Part shown: piece after piece, positions 34,684-41,925 of the stretch
Layout: every line of letters begins with the position of its first letter
Numbering within the stretch: position 1 is the first letter of the stretch
Source: Burkholderia glumae LMG 2196 = ATCC 33617
Lineage (GTDB): Bacteria > Pseudomonadota > Gammaproteobacteria > Burkholderiales > Burkholderiaceae
Assembly (NCBI RefSeq): GCF_000960995.1
Contig: NZ_CP009434.1
Span: 1,178,001 to 1,242,000, forward strand
DNA: 64,000 nucleotides
Direction of reading: 5' to 3'
Made by a program: the position numbers and the translations under genes
The notes under the pieces: generated by a model
The model's input: the letters and a program-made list of their open reading frames with translations, nothing else
What the model was told of the DNA's origin: nothing
Database searches by the model: none

Positions 34684-34773
34684 CCTTGGACTTCCGTTGT
34701 TCTGATGCCCAAGGTTAACAGCTTGCCGAGGAAGTAAACAGCCCCTCTCGGGAGTTTTTGAACTGGCCTCTAA

Positions 34774-35185
34774 GGCAGCCGGCTCGAACCGCCGACGGCC
34801 GCATCGATGTGGTTCGCGCACCGTCCAAACCGACAATATCACGCCTCGACGGGCGATCATGCTGCATCCAGCAAGGCGGTGAGCCCTGTCCTCGGGCGGA
34901 AATTTCAGGAGCATGGGGTGAGGGGGAATGGAAATCCTTGAAGACCCACGAAGAAGAAATTTTTTAGAAAAAAAATCCTGAACGGATCGCTAGACTGTTT
35001 CGTGTCGGCGAGGGTGGGAGCCTTGGCACCTTTGCTTTCGCGCCGATGCCACCTGCGATGGAAAGTGACCCGGGAGGCCACGCGCTGCCGGCTCCCGGCA
35101 TGACGCTGTGCGCGCCACGGCGGCATGGGCATATCGAGCCTTTTGGTCTTATGTATAGGAATGCGACGTGGGCGGTATCGAACGA
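34774..35185. other. Gene-free stretch after the IS elements
   Basis: No supported gene. The first bases are the decaying tail of the IS2-like orfB. The stretch has a local A-rich block (34954-34976, AAGAAGAAATTTTTTAGAAA), unlike the surrounding high-GC DNA. The rest has stops in all frames. Confidence 0.6.
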
Positions 35186-35388
35186 GGTGACGGAAGCTAG
35201 CCGCTAGGCGGATGTCACCAAGAATCGTCGTGCGGTGCTGATCGACTTCCGAGCCGAATGGGCGGACCGTGTAAGGAACCAGCGCTCGAAAAGGTGGCGC
35301 GCAGCTTCGGCGAGCAGGTCGATATTGTCAAGGTGGACGTTGTCGTCGGTTCGTCCGATCCTGGCGAGTGCGCGGTCGCGCGGGCACC
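35186..35388 (+). pseudogene. Decayed copy of the neighbouring thioredoxin-fusion gene
   Basis: VTEASR*ADVTKNRRAVLIDF in one frame and GPCKEPALEKVARSFGEQVD in the next match the intact gene at 36558 (VTEASFEADVTLNSRPVLIDF; GPCKALAPTLEKVARNFEGKVD). The Trp and first Cys of WCGPC are altered. After VDIVKVDV the text jumps to SSDPGECAVA, matching SSDPDDCAVA further on in the intact gene, so an internal deletion has taken place. Stop codon, frameshift and deletion show it is dead. Confidence 0.75.
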
Positions 35389-35647
35389 GCGACCGCCGGG
35401 GGCAAAGCCGCAACTGTCGATCTGTCGATCGTGGCGGACAAGGCCGTGTTGGGGAGCAAGGTGGTGGTGGGCGACGCGGCACTGAAGCTGCGTGATCAGG
35501 CTGCCGCGAGGCAGGGCGAACTGCTCGCCGTCACCATCAATGCGAATCAGCACGTGGGGCGATGTGGCCGCGATCCTCGCGGCGCCGCAGGGCGGCAGCC
35601 TGAACAAGATCAGTTTTGCGATGCAACCGAAGAAGGCCCCGCAATGA
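35389..35647 (+). pseudogene. Remnant of an unrecognised gene upstream of the ABC transporter
   Basis: An open stretch reads GKAATVDLSIVADKAVLGSK...LLAVTINANQH, then after a frameshift near 35560 GDVAAILAAPQGGSLNKISF and ends PKKAPQ with a TGA overlapping the next start (CAATGATG). The coupling suggests it was the preceding gene of the transporter operon. The family was not recognised. Confidence 0.4.
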
Positions 35648-36476
35648 TGATGAATCGAGCATTCCCGATCGACCGCGCGGAGGATCGGGACGCCAGGCGT
35701 CACTTTCCATCTGTCTGGAAACTGACCACGCCGTATTGGGCCACCAGGGAGGGCGCACTATCGGCGTTGGTGCTCGCCTTCGTGCTCGGCCTGGAGCGCA
35801 ATCTATATCGCCCTCTGGTTGAATCGCTGGACTGGCACGTTCTACGACGCCGTGGGGAGCAGCAGGTTTCAGACACTGCCGTCGCTGCTATTGCAATTCC
35901 TGTTGATGTCGATAGCGGGCATCGTGCTGGCGATGTCCACCGAGGTGCTGCAGTCGATCGTCGAAATTCGCTGGCGCCGATGGTTGACTACCTGGCTGGC
36001 CGAACAATGGCTGGCAGCGCGCCGTGTTCGTGCCGCAGCGCAGCTACATCCGCGCCGGCACCTTGAAGGCAGCGATCGCCTACCCGCGCGAAGCCTTGGC
36101 CTACAGCGCCAGCAAATGTGCGGAAGTGCTGCGCGCCTGTGGCCTGGGCGCCTTTGCCGGATCGTTGCTCGATGCCGACCGCTGGAGCGACCGACTTTCC
36201 GGCGGCGAGCAGCAGCGCGTGGCGTTCGCGCGCGTGCTGCTGGCCCGCCCGTCGACGATCTTCCTCGACGAATGCACGTCGGCCCTCGATCCGCAGAGCG
36301 AGCGCCATCTCTACCAGCTGCTGATCGACCGGCTGCCTCATGCCACCGTCCTCAGCGTCGCGCATTGCAAGGAACTGCTGGCCTTTCATCAGCAGACCAT
36401 CGATTTCTCGCCCAAGCCGCAAGCGGCGGCATGGGGAGGGCCGGCCGGCCCGGCGCCGTCCGCGTATCCTGCATGA
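35644..36476 (+). pseudogene. SbmA/YddA-type ABC transporter, permease-ATPase (broken)
   Basis: The start (DRAEDRDARRHFPSVWKL, TTPYWATREGALSALVLAFV) is the first membrane region of an SbmA/BacA/YddA-like exporter-fold protein. Near 35805-35818 the frame shifts (NRWTGTFYDAV continues in another frame), running to EIRWRRWLTTWLAEQWLA. At about 36010-36030 the text jumps to VPQRSYIRAGTLKAAIAYP, then LSGGEQQRVAFARVLL and FLDECTSALD, the ABC signature and Walker B. Most of the membrane domain and the Walker A are missing. Relatives import peptides or move long-chain substrates. Confidence 0.8.
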
Positions 36477-36557
36477 CCCCGCGATGGCGTCGCGACGATG
36501 CCGGTGGGTCGGTCGGGCAAGGCCCGACGAGATAGAACTTGTAAACAGGGAACTGAA

Positions 36558-37796
36558 ATGAGCAGCTTGAAAAGTGTGACCGAAGCGAGCTTCGAGGCCG
36601 ATGTGACGCTGAACAGCCGTCCGGTGCTGATCGACTTCTGGGCGGAATGGTGCGGGCCGTGCAAGGCGCTGGCGCCGACGCTCGAGAAAGTGGCGCGGAA
36701 CTTCGAAGGCAAGGTCGACATCGTCAAGGTCAACGTCGACGAGCATCCTGGCCTGCGCGAGCGCTTTGGCGTGCGCGGCATCCCCGCGCTGGTGCTGATG
36801 AACGGTGCCAACGAGGCGGGCCGCATCGTGGGGAACCGCACCGCCACGCAGCTCGCGAGCTACCTGGATGCGCACCTGGGAACCGTGACGCAACTGGCGC
36901 GCCCGGAAGTGACGCTGTCCGCGTTCGGCGGCGATGCGCAGGCGAAAGCGGACCGTATCGCTCGATTGCGCGACTACCTCGAACGCAAGCAGGCCGATCC
37001 GAATACGCCCATGTGGCCGGAAAAGGTCACCGGTGCGCTCGCCTACGTGGCCGGCTCGTCCGATCCGGACGATTGCGCAGTCGCGCTGGGTATCCCGAGC
37101 GCCGTGGTCGAGGTCGTGAACTCGTTGTTTACCTATAGGGGAACCAATTTCAATGCTGCGCTGTTCGTGGCCGATTGGCTGGAAAGCGTACCGGTGGGCG
37201 CCGACCTTTCCAAGCTGCCGGGTCAGCTGCTGACTTCGATTCTGGCAGGCCCCATCGTCTCGGAAACCCTGAACGGGGAGCCGAGGTTGCTGGCGATTCG
37301 CGACGCGCTGGTTTCTCTCCACGCGGCCGAAACGAACGGCTCCCCGGTGGGTGACGCGAGCTGGGCGGAGCACAAGCAGGCTTGTCAGGCGGTGGCAGCC
37401 GGGCTCGGAGAGGGTAACGCCGCCAGGGCAGCCGCCGTGCTGGAGGTGGCCGCGTCCTCTGCGGCCAAGAATCCTGACATGTTGAGGGGCTTCGTGGCCG
37501 CTGTTTGCGGTTTCGTCCGGAAGTGCCGGCAGGCCGAGTGCAATTGGAGCCCGGAGGACGATTCCCGCTTTTCCAGCATCGCAAAAGGGATTTACAAGCA
37601 TGCGATCGAGACCGGTGCCGAGCCTCCCATGGGCGATGCGATGCGTAAGCGGATAGCGGAAGTCGATCCGGAACTCGTGGCGCGCTTCAAGTTTCATTAC
37701 GACGAAGGCTGGCGCAGCGCGCAGGAGCGCGGCACGGCGTTCGGCGACCTGCTGATCGCGCTCACCAGGCAGACTGAAGTGGCTTCGCCAGTTTAG
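36558..37796 (+). CDS. Thioredoxin with large uncharacterised C-terminal region
   Basis: 412 residues. Residues 1-107 form a thioredoxin fold with active site WCGPC (about 30-34), the cis-Pro in GIPALVLM (about 75), and no signal peptide, so it should act in the cytoplasm. Residues 110-412 were not recognised: a helical, soluble-looking region with NSLFTYRGTNFNAALFVADW near 190 and several Cys (CGFVRKCRQAEC near 316-327). It is not the TPR region of CnoX/YbbN by eye. ATG at 36558 follows an AGGGAACT site. A decayed copy lies 1.4 kb upstream, so the gene was duplicated and one copy was lost. Confidence 0.8.
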   Translation: MSSLKSVTEASFEADVTLNSRPVLIDFWAEWCGPCKALAPTLEKVARNFEGKVDIVKVNVDEHPGLRERFGVRGIPALVLMNGANEAGRIVGNRTATQLASYLDAHLGTVTQLARPEVTLSAFGGDAQAKADRIARLRDYLERKQADPNTPMWPEKVTGALAYVAGSSDPDDCAVALGIPSAVVEVVNSLFTYRGTNFNAALFVADWLESVPVGADLSKLPGQLLTSILAGPIVSETLNGEPRLLAIRDALVSLHAAETNGSPVGDASWAEHKQACQAVAAGLGEGNAARAAAVLEVAASSAAKNPDMLRGFVAAVCGFVRKCRQAECNWSPEDDSRFSSIAKGIYKHAIETGAEPPMGDAMRKRIAEVDPELVARFKFHYDEGWRSAQERGTAFGDLLIALTRQTEVASPV

Positions 37797-38199
37797 ACGG
37801 TGGGAAAGGCGCCGCGCTGCACCTATCACCGATGAGCGGCGTGCGGCTGGCGCCGGCGGCCGGCGACGCGGCGCTGCAGCCGCGCGCGCGGGCGCCGGCG
37901 TGGCGCCGCTCAAGGCGCTGCGCGTGCCGGCCGCGCTCGACGCTCGACCGGTTGAACTGGGCGCCCGTGCCGGCGCACCAGGCCGGGGTGAACACCGGCC
38001 TGCAGGCGGCCCACGCCTGGACCAGACCAACGCCGTGCGTGCGGCGCCGCGCGAGGCCTTCGTGCTGCGGCTCGCCTGCGCGACCACCCCCGCCAACGTG
38101 ACAGCGCCCTTCGAAGCCGTACATCCCGAGGCGCCACTGATGCCGATGTGGCCGCGGCGGCGATCAAAGCGCGCCCGCGCGCGACCGATCGTGGGAAAT
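37797..38199. other. Gene-free stretch between thioredoxin and nicO
   Basis: No supported gene. Open frames here are short, rich in Arg/Ala/Pro and have no recognisable family or ribosome site; they look like high-GC noise or an eroded gene. It marks the right edge of the decayed zone. Confidence 0.5.
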
Positions 38200-39321
38200 T
38201 CAGCTCAGCCCGGGCGGCGCATACCCCATCGAGATCAACGCCGCCTGCACCGCCCCGAACAGCACGATCGCCGCCGCGCCGGCGATCCCCACCACGCGCT
38301 GCGCGGTCTGCAGCCGCGCCCGCAGGCGGATGCCGCGCCCCATGACGAAGCGGTTCGCGCCGATCGCGCCGAGGCCGAACAGCGTCACCGTCACGGCCAC
38401 ACCGGCGGCGATGGCGAATGCGGCCGCGATGCCGATCCACGGCGCGCGCGCCGTCACCGACGCGATCAGCACGAAGATCGAGCCGACGCAGGGCCGCACG
38501 CCCGAGGCGAAGCCGGTCGCGAGAATCTGCAGTGTCACCGTCCACGTCGACGGGTTGGCCACCATCGCGCGGCGCGATGAGCGGGCATGCACGCGCAGCT
38601 TCGCGCCGAGGTAGGCGGGTGTGTTGCCGTCGGATTCGCGTCCGATGTCGCGTGCGTCGGGCACGAGCCTGGCCGCGCCGGGTTCGACGCAGCAATCGCG
38701 GCGCGTCAGCGTGTTGTAGAGCATGAAGAGGCCGGCCATGCACAGCAGCAGGTAGCTGACGACGTCGAGCGACGCCGCGTTCGACAGCACGTTCGACATG
38801 CCCTCCTGCGCGAACCATGCCGCGCCGAACACCAGCACGATGGCGCTCATCGCCTGCACGGCCGCGCCCCAGCTTGCCAGGCCGATCGCCTGCGCCACGC
38901 GCGTGCGCCGCGAGCCGAGATAGGCGCCGGCCACCAGCTTGCCGTGCCCCGGCCCGATCGCATGCAGCATGCCGTAGGCGAACGACACGGCCAGCAGCGT
39001 CAGCCAGGCCCACGGCGAGGCGTCGCGCCGCAATTGCGCGGCGACGTCGGCGATGTGCGCGTTGAGCCTGCCCTGCCAGATCAGCGTGGTCACCAGCACC
39101 GTGCGCGCGAATTCCGGCAGCACCAGCGCGTGCCGCGCCTCGGGCTCGGGCGCGGGCGGCGCGGCTGGCGTGGCGGAGGCCGACGAGGCCGGCCGGATCG
39201 GCTGGCCGAACACGTCGACGGTGGGCGCGGCAGCGCACGACGGCGTCGCGCAGCCGATGCCCGCGAGGGCCACGCAGCACGCAAGGAAAAAAGCCAGCGC
39301 GGGCCGCGAAAAATTCAGCAT
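38200..39321 (-). CDS. nicO: NicO/RcnA-type nickel-cobalt transporter
   Basis: 373-residue inner-membrane protein. A signal-like N-terminus (residues 1-30, with a Cys-rich GIGCATPSCA) is followed by six or so hydrophobic segments. The metal signature is HAIGPGHGKLVAG (about 120-132), the His-rich motif of this family; the second repeat shows ATGFASGVRPCVGSI (about 270). Family members move Ni or Co, either for uptake or efflux; direction cannot be told from sequence. The start overlaps the stop of the DUF1007 gene by 7 bases, so the two are translated together. Confidence 0.82.
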   Translation of the reverse strand: MLNFSRPALAFFLACCVALAGIGCATPSCAAAPTVDVFGQPIRPASSASATPAAPPAPEPEARHALVLPEFARTVLVTTLIWQGRLNAHIADVAAQLRRDASPWAWLTLLAVSFAYGMLHAIGPGHGKLVAGAYLGSRRTRVAQAIGLASWGAAVQAMSAIVLVFGAAWFAQEGMSNVLSNAASLDVVSYLLLCMAGLFMLYNTLTRRDCCVEPGAARLVPDARDIGRESDGNTPAYLGAKLRVHARSSRRAMVANPSTWTVTLQILATGFASGVRPCVGSIFVLIASVTARAPWIGIAAAFAIAAGVAVTVTLFGLGAIGANRFVMGRGIRLRARLQTAQRVVGIAGAAAIVLFGAVQAALISMGYAPPGLS

Positions 39322-39911
39322 GACAAGGCAAATGCCTGCGGTAGATAGAGGCCGTTGAAGATGGGATGCGCGCGATCCTGGAACGCCTTCGCGGTGCAGG
39401 TGGCGGCGGGACGGCCTTCCAGCGTCACGGGCGTCGTGCCGTTCGGTTCGTAATCCACGAAGAAGGAGTCGTCCCAGATGCCGAGCGACACCTTGCGCGC
39501 GCTGCTGGCATCCACCGGTGCCTTGAGCGGCAGCGTAAACGTGTAAACAAGCTTGCCGTGATCGATCGACACGCGAAAGCCGGTCGGCTCGCCGAACGGC
39601 TGCGCTTCGCCGTTGACGAACAGGTGGCTGAAATACTGCGCGCCCTCGAGCGAGGAAAACGCCTGCTTGCGGAAGATTTCGGTTTGCCTGGCATCGAGCG
39701 GCCCGTTATCGGGCAACGTGTCGATGCCGACGATCTGCACCGGGAAGCCTGCCGAGAAACGCCAGGTTTCGGCGATGGCGGTCACGGCCGTGCCCTGCAT
39801 CTGCACGCGCGCCGCATACCGGATCCACACATGCGGGTGTGCGGCGGCCGCGACCGACAAGACCAGGGCCGCGGCTCCGGCGAGCCGCCTGACGACAGTA
39901 AGATTGCACAT
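39315..39911 (-). CDS. DUF1007 family periplasmic protein
   Basis: 198 residues with a Sec signal peptide (residues 1-24, ending AAAAHPH). HPHVWIRYAARVQ, ETWRFSAGFP and LGIWDDSFFVDYEP are typical of DUF1007. The family is nearly always found beside nicO-type transporters, suggesting a metal-delivery or binding role in the periplasm; the exposed HPH at the mature N-terminus could bind Ni or Co. A candidate TATACT box lies on the minus strand at 39973-39978. Confidence 0.85.
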   Translation of the reverse strand: MCNLTVVRRLAGAAALVLSVAAAAHPHVWIRYAARVQMQGTAVTAIAETWRFSAGFPVQIVGIDTLPDNGPLDARQTEIFRKQAFSSLEGAQYFSHLFVNGEAQPFGEPTGFRVSIDHGKLVYTFTLPLKAPVDASSARKVSLGIWDDSFFVDYEPNGTTPVTLEGRPAATCTAKAFQDRAHPIFNGLYLPQAFALSC

Positions 39912-40331
39912 CGCTTTCGATTGTTGGTTCCGGCAGGCCGAGGCGCCGCGCCTCGCTGCGCGCGACGACGCGAGTATAGCGGGGCTTCGGCCGAAAGCGG
40001 CGCGGGTGTTGAAATCCGTGAACGTTGCCGGCGGCTGCGATCGTGCTGCTGATACCGCCTGCACCACGCTGTCTCGGAGCACCGCAGTCGAGATGCGCCG
40101 CCCGACTGCCGAGTGCTGCTTCGTCAAAGGGCCGAGGCGTTCAGGATACGCGGTGCCTTGCCGATGAGTCCGTCGCTGGCGGCCGGCACGGACCGGATCA
40201 GCAGCAAGCGCCGCCGAAGCCTGTCGCTTGCCGCTATCGTTCAATCCAGGTTGGCAGGCCGTTGAAGACGATGTTTGCCTGGTCACGGCCGAGAGATTGC
40301 CACCGCCTGCTATCGCGCCCCTTCAGGGCGA
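39912..40331. other. Gene-free stretch between DUF1007 and HxlR genes
   Basis: No supported gene in 420 bp. It should hold the nicO operon promoter (minus-strand TATACT at 39973-39978). I looked for a cobalamin riboswitch and a NikR palindrome and saw neither. Confidence 0.5.
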
Positions 40332-40769
40332 TCACCCCGGGGGGACGACTCGGATTGGGCGCGATCCTATCCGGGCGCCCGTATTCTCATCAATGGCCAC
40401 CGGCTTGATTTCCGTCCCGGCCTCGGCATCGAGGAAGCGTACCAGGTCACCGCCGCCGCGGTGCTGGCGTCCCCACGCGCCAATCATGAACAGCACCGGC
40501 AAGACGTCACGTCCACCCGCGGTCAGAACATATTCCTCTCGCGGCGGGTTCTCGGAGTAGAGCCGCTTCTCCAGCATGTCTTCCTCCGTCAGCTTCGCCA
40601 GCCGGCGGGAAAGAATCGTCGGAGCAATGCCGAGGCTTTTGCGGAACTGGTCGAAGCGGGTCAGCCCGGCATGGGCGTCCCGCAGGATCAACAGACTCCA
40701 GGCGTCGCCGAACACCGCCAGGCTGCGCGCGATCGGGCAGGGCTCGGCACAGGGAATTTCCTTGTCCAT
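40332..40769 (-). CDS. HxlR-family transcriptional regulator
   Basis: 145-residue winged-helix DNA-binding protein. PIARSLAVFGDAWSLLILRD (about 12-31) is the HxlR signature; FDQFRKSLGIAPTILSRRL forms the recognition helix region. Cys residues at 7 and 11 lie at the position where redox- or aldehyde-sensing HxlR proteins have their reactive Cys. Start at 40769, 90 bp from the divergent dehydrogenase start, with repeat motifs in between; it probably controls both genes. Confidence 0.9.
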   Translation of the reverse strand: MDKEIPCAEPCPIARSLAVFGDAWSLLILRDAHAGLTRFDQFRKSLGIAPTILSRRLAKLTEEDMLEKRLYSENPPREEYVLTAGGRDVLPVLFMIGAWGRQHRGGGDLVRFLDAEAGTEIKPVAIDENTGARIGSRPIRVVPPG

Positions 40770-40774
40770 ACTGT

Positions 40775-40821
40775 TTCGATAGTTACTGTGTTAGGATGGT
40801 CGATATCGATTCGATAGTAAC
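40775..40821. promoter_or_regulatory. Repeated operator-like motif between hxlR and the dehydrogenase
   Basis: TTCGATAGTTAC (40775-40786) and TTCGATAGTAAC (40810-40821) are direct repeats 35 bp apart, matching at 11 of 12 bases. TGTTA and TAACA also form an inverted pair across the spacer. Position and repetition suggest binding sites for the HxlR regulator. Confidence 0.5.
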
Positions 40822-40859
40822 ACCTTCGACACATGGCCTCCCCACGATCTGGAGAATGG

Positions 40860-41678
40860 ATGATGAGCAAGAACGACATGCGTGTCGCCGTGGTAACCGG
40901 GGCCTCCTCCGGCATTGGGCGGGCCACGGCCCTGGCACTCCGGCAGGCGGGCTACCGCGTATTTGGGACCAGCCGCAAGGCACCTTCCGCAAGCGCCGAC
41001 GGCATCACGATGCTGAGGTGCGACGTGACCGACGACGATTCCGTGCAGAAGATGGTTGCCGAGGTATTGGCGGCCGCCGGGCAGATCGACCTGCTGGTCA
41101 ACAACGCAGGCATCGGCCTGTTCGGTGCCGCCGAAGAGTCGTCTGCCGCGCAGGCCCGCGCGCTCTTCGACGTGAATTTTTTCGGTGTGCTGCGCATCAT
41201 CAACGCCGTGCTGCCGCAGATGCGCCGCCGACAGCAGGGGCGCATCGTCAACATCAGTTCCGTGCTGGGTCTGATTCCATCCCCCTACAGCGCCCTGTAC
41301 GCCTCGACGAAGCACGCCGTGGAAGGCTATTCCGAATCGCTGGACCATGAGTTGCGCACCCATGGCATCCGCGTCGTGCTGGTGGAACCCGCCGTGACCC
41401 GCACCTCGTTCGAAGAAAACACGATCAAGCCGGACCGCGAACTGCCCGTCTACGATTCGGATCGCGCCCGGATCCATGCTCAGTTACCGGCCATGATGGC
41501 AGCGGGTGACGCTCCCGAGGTCGTCGCCGCCACGGTGCTGAAAGCGGCGACGGAGATCGCGCCGAAGCGGCGATACACGGCAGGCAAACAGGCCGGTCAA
41601 GTACGCTTTCTGCGCCGCTATCTGCCCGAGTCCCTGGTCGACAAAGCCATTCGTAAATTCAATCGATTGCCGGCATAG
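40860..41678 (+). CDS. Short-chain dehydrogenase/reductase
   Basis: NAD(P)-dependent oxidoreductase of the classical SDR family, 272 residues. Cofactor motif TGASSGIGRA (about 13-22), NNAG (about 88), catalytic Ser in NISSVLG (about 140) and YASTK (about 154-158). Substrate unknown; the C-terminal region (PKRRYTAGKQAGQVRFLRR) is like those acting on hydrophobic carbonyls. Two adjacent ATG codons at 40860 and 40863 follow a GGAG site at 40851. Divergent from the HxlR regulator, a frequent pairing in which the regulator senses a reactive carbonyl or quinone. Confidence 0.9.
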   Translation: MMSKNDMRVAVVTGASSGIGRATALALRQAGYRVFGTSRKAPSASADGITMLRCDVTDDDSVQKMVAEVLAAAGQIDLLVNNAGIGLFGAAEESSAAQARALFDVNFFGVLRIINAVLPQMRRRQQGRIVNISSVLGLIPSPYSALYASTKHAVEGYSESLDHELRTHGIRVVLVEPAVTRTSFEENTIKPDRELPVYDSDRARIHAQLPAMMAAGDAPEVVAATVLKAATEIAPKRRYTAGKQAGQVRFLRRYLPESLVDKAIRKFNRLPA

Positions 41679-41925
41679 GCGAGCGAAGGCGGCGAAGTGC
41701 GCTCCCGAGGTCCTCGCCGAATGCTTCGGTATCCGTAGCAGTGCCGAGAGTAAGCCCGCAAGGGCTACCAGCCGGTAGAGCCGGCCCGGGGTCGTGGGCC
41801 GGTGCCGGTATCGACGGCCTGGATCGTGCCGCGGGCCTCACCCGCGCCGATCGTCGCTGGGCTCGGGTACGGGCCGCCCGCCGCGCCGGCGAGGCGCCTG
41901 CGCGCCGCGCCGGCGGGTCCCCGCT

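Larger units (their letters stand above)
33857..34770 (-). mobile_element. IS5-family (IS427-group) element
   Basis: 914 bp. Both ends read GAGGCCAGTTCAAAAAC inward, and TAA flanks each side (33854-33856 and 34771-34773). Two overlapping frames on the minus strand encode the transposase, as in IS427-group elements. Confidence 0.93.
33070..34810 (+). mobile_element. IS2-like (IS3 family) element, truncated and split by IS5
   Basis: The left end is probably near TGGAGCAGCCCCCTGAAA at 33070; no matching inverted end is seen downstream, so the right end is lost. OrfA is intact. OrfB is interrupted at 33857 by an IS5 element and decays soon after it resumes at 34771. Confidence 0.7.

Noticed and set aside
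20065..34900. CRISPR-associated transposon
   Set aside because: tniQ, tnsC and tnsB are present, but no Cascade or Cas12k gene and no repeat-spacer array was found in the window.
39912..40331. Cobalamin riboswitch or NikR operator in front of the DUF1007-nicO pair
   Set aside because: No B12 box and no GTATGA-type palindrome was visible on either strand.
41781..41802. Hairpin CCGGCCC/GGGCCGG between the dehydrogenase and treY as a terminator
   Set aside because: No T-run follows it on either strand, so termination cannot be claimed; it may be chance in high-GC DNA.
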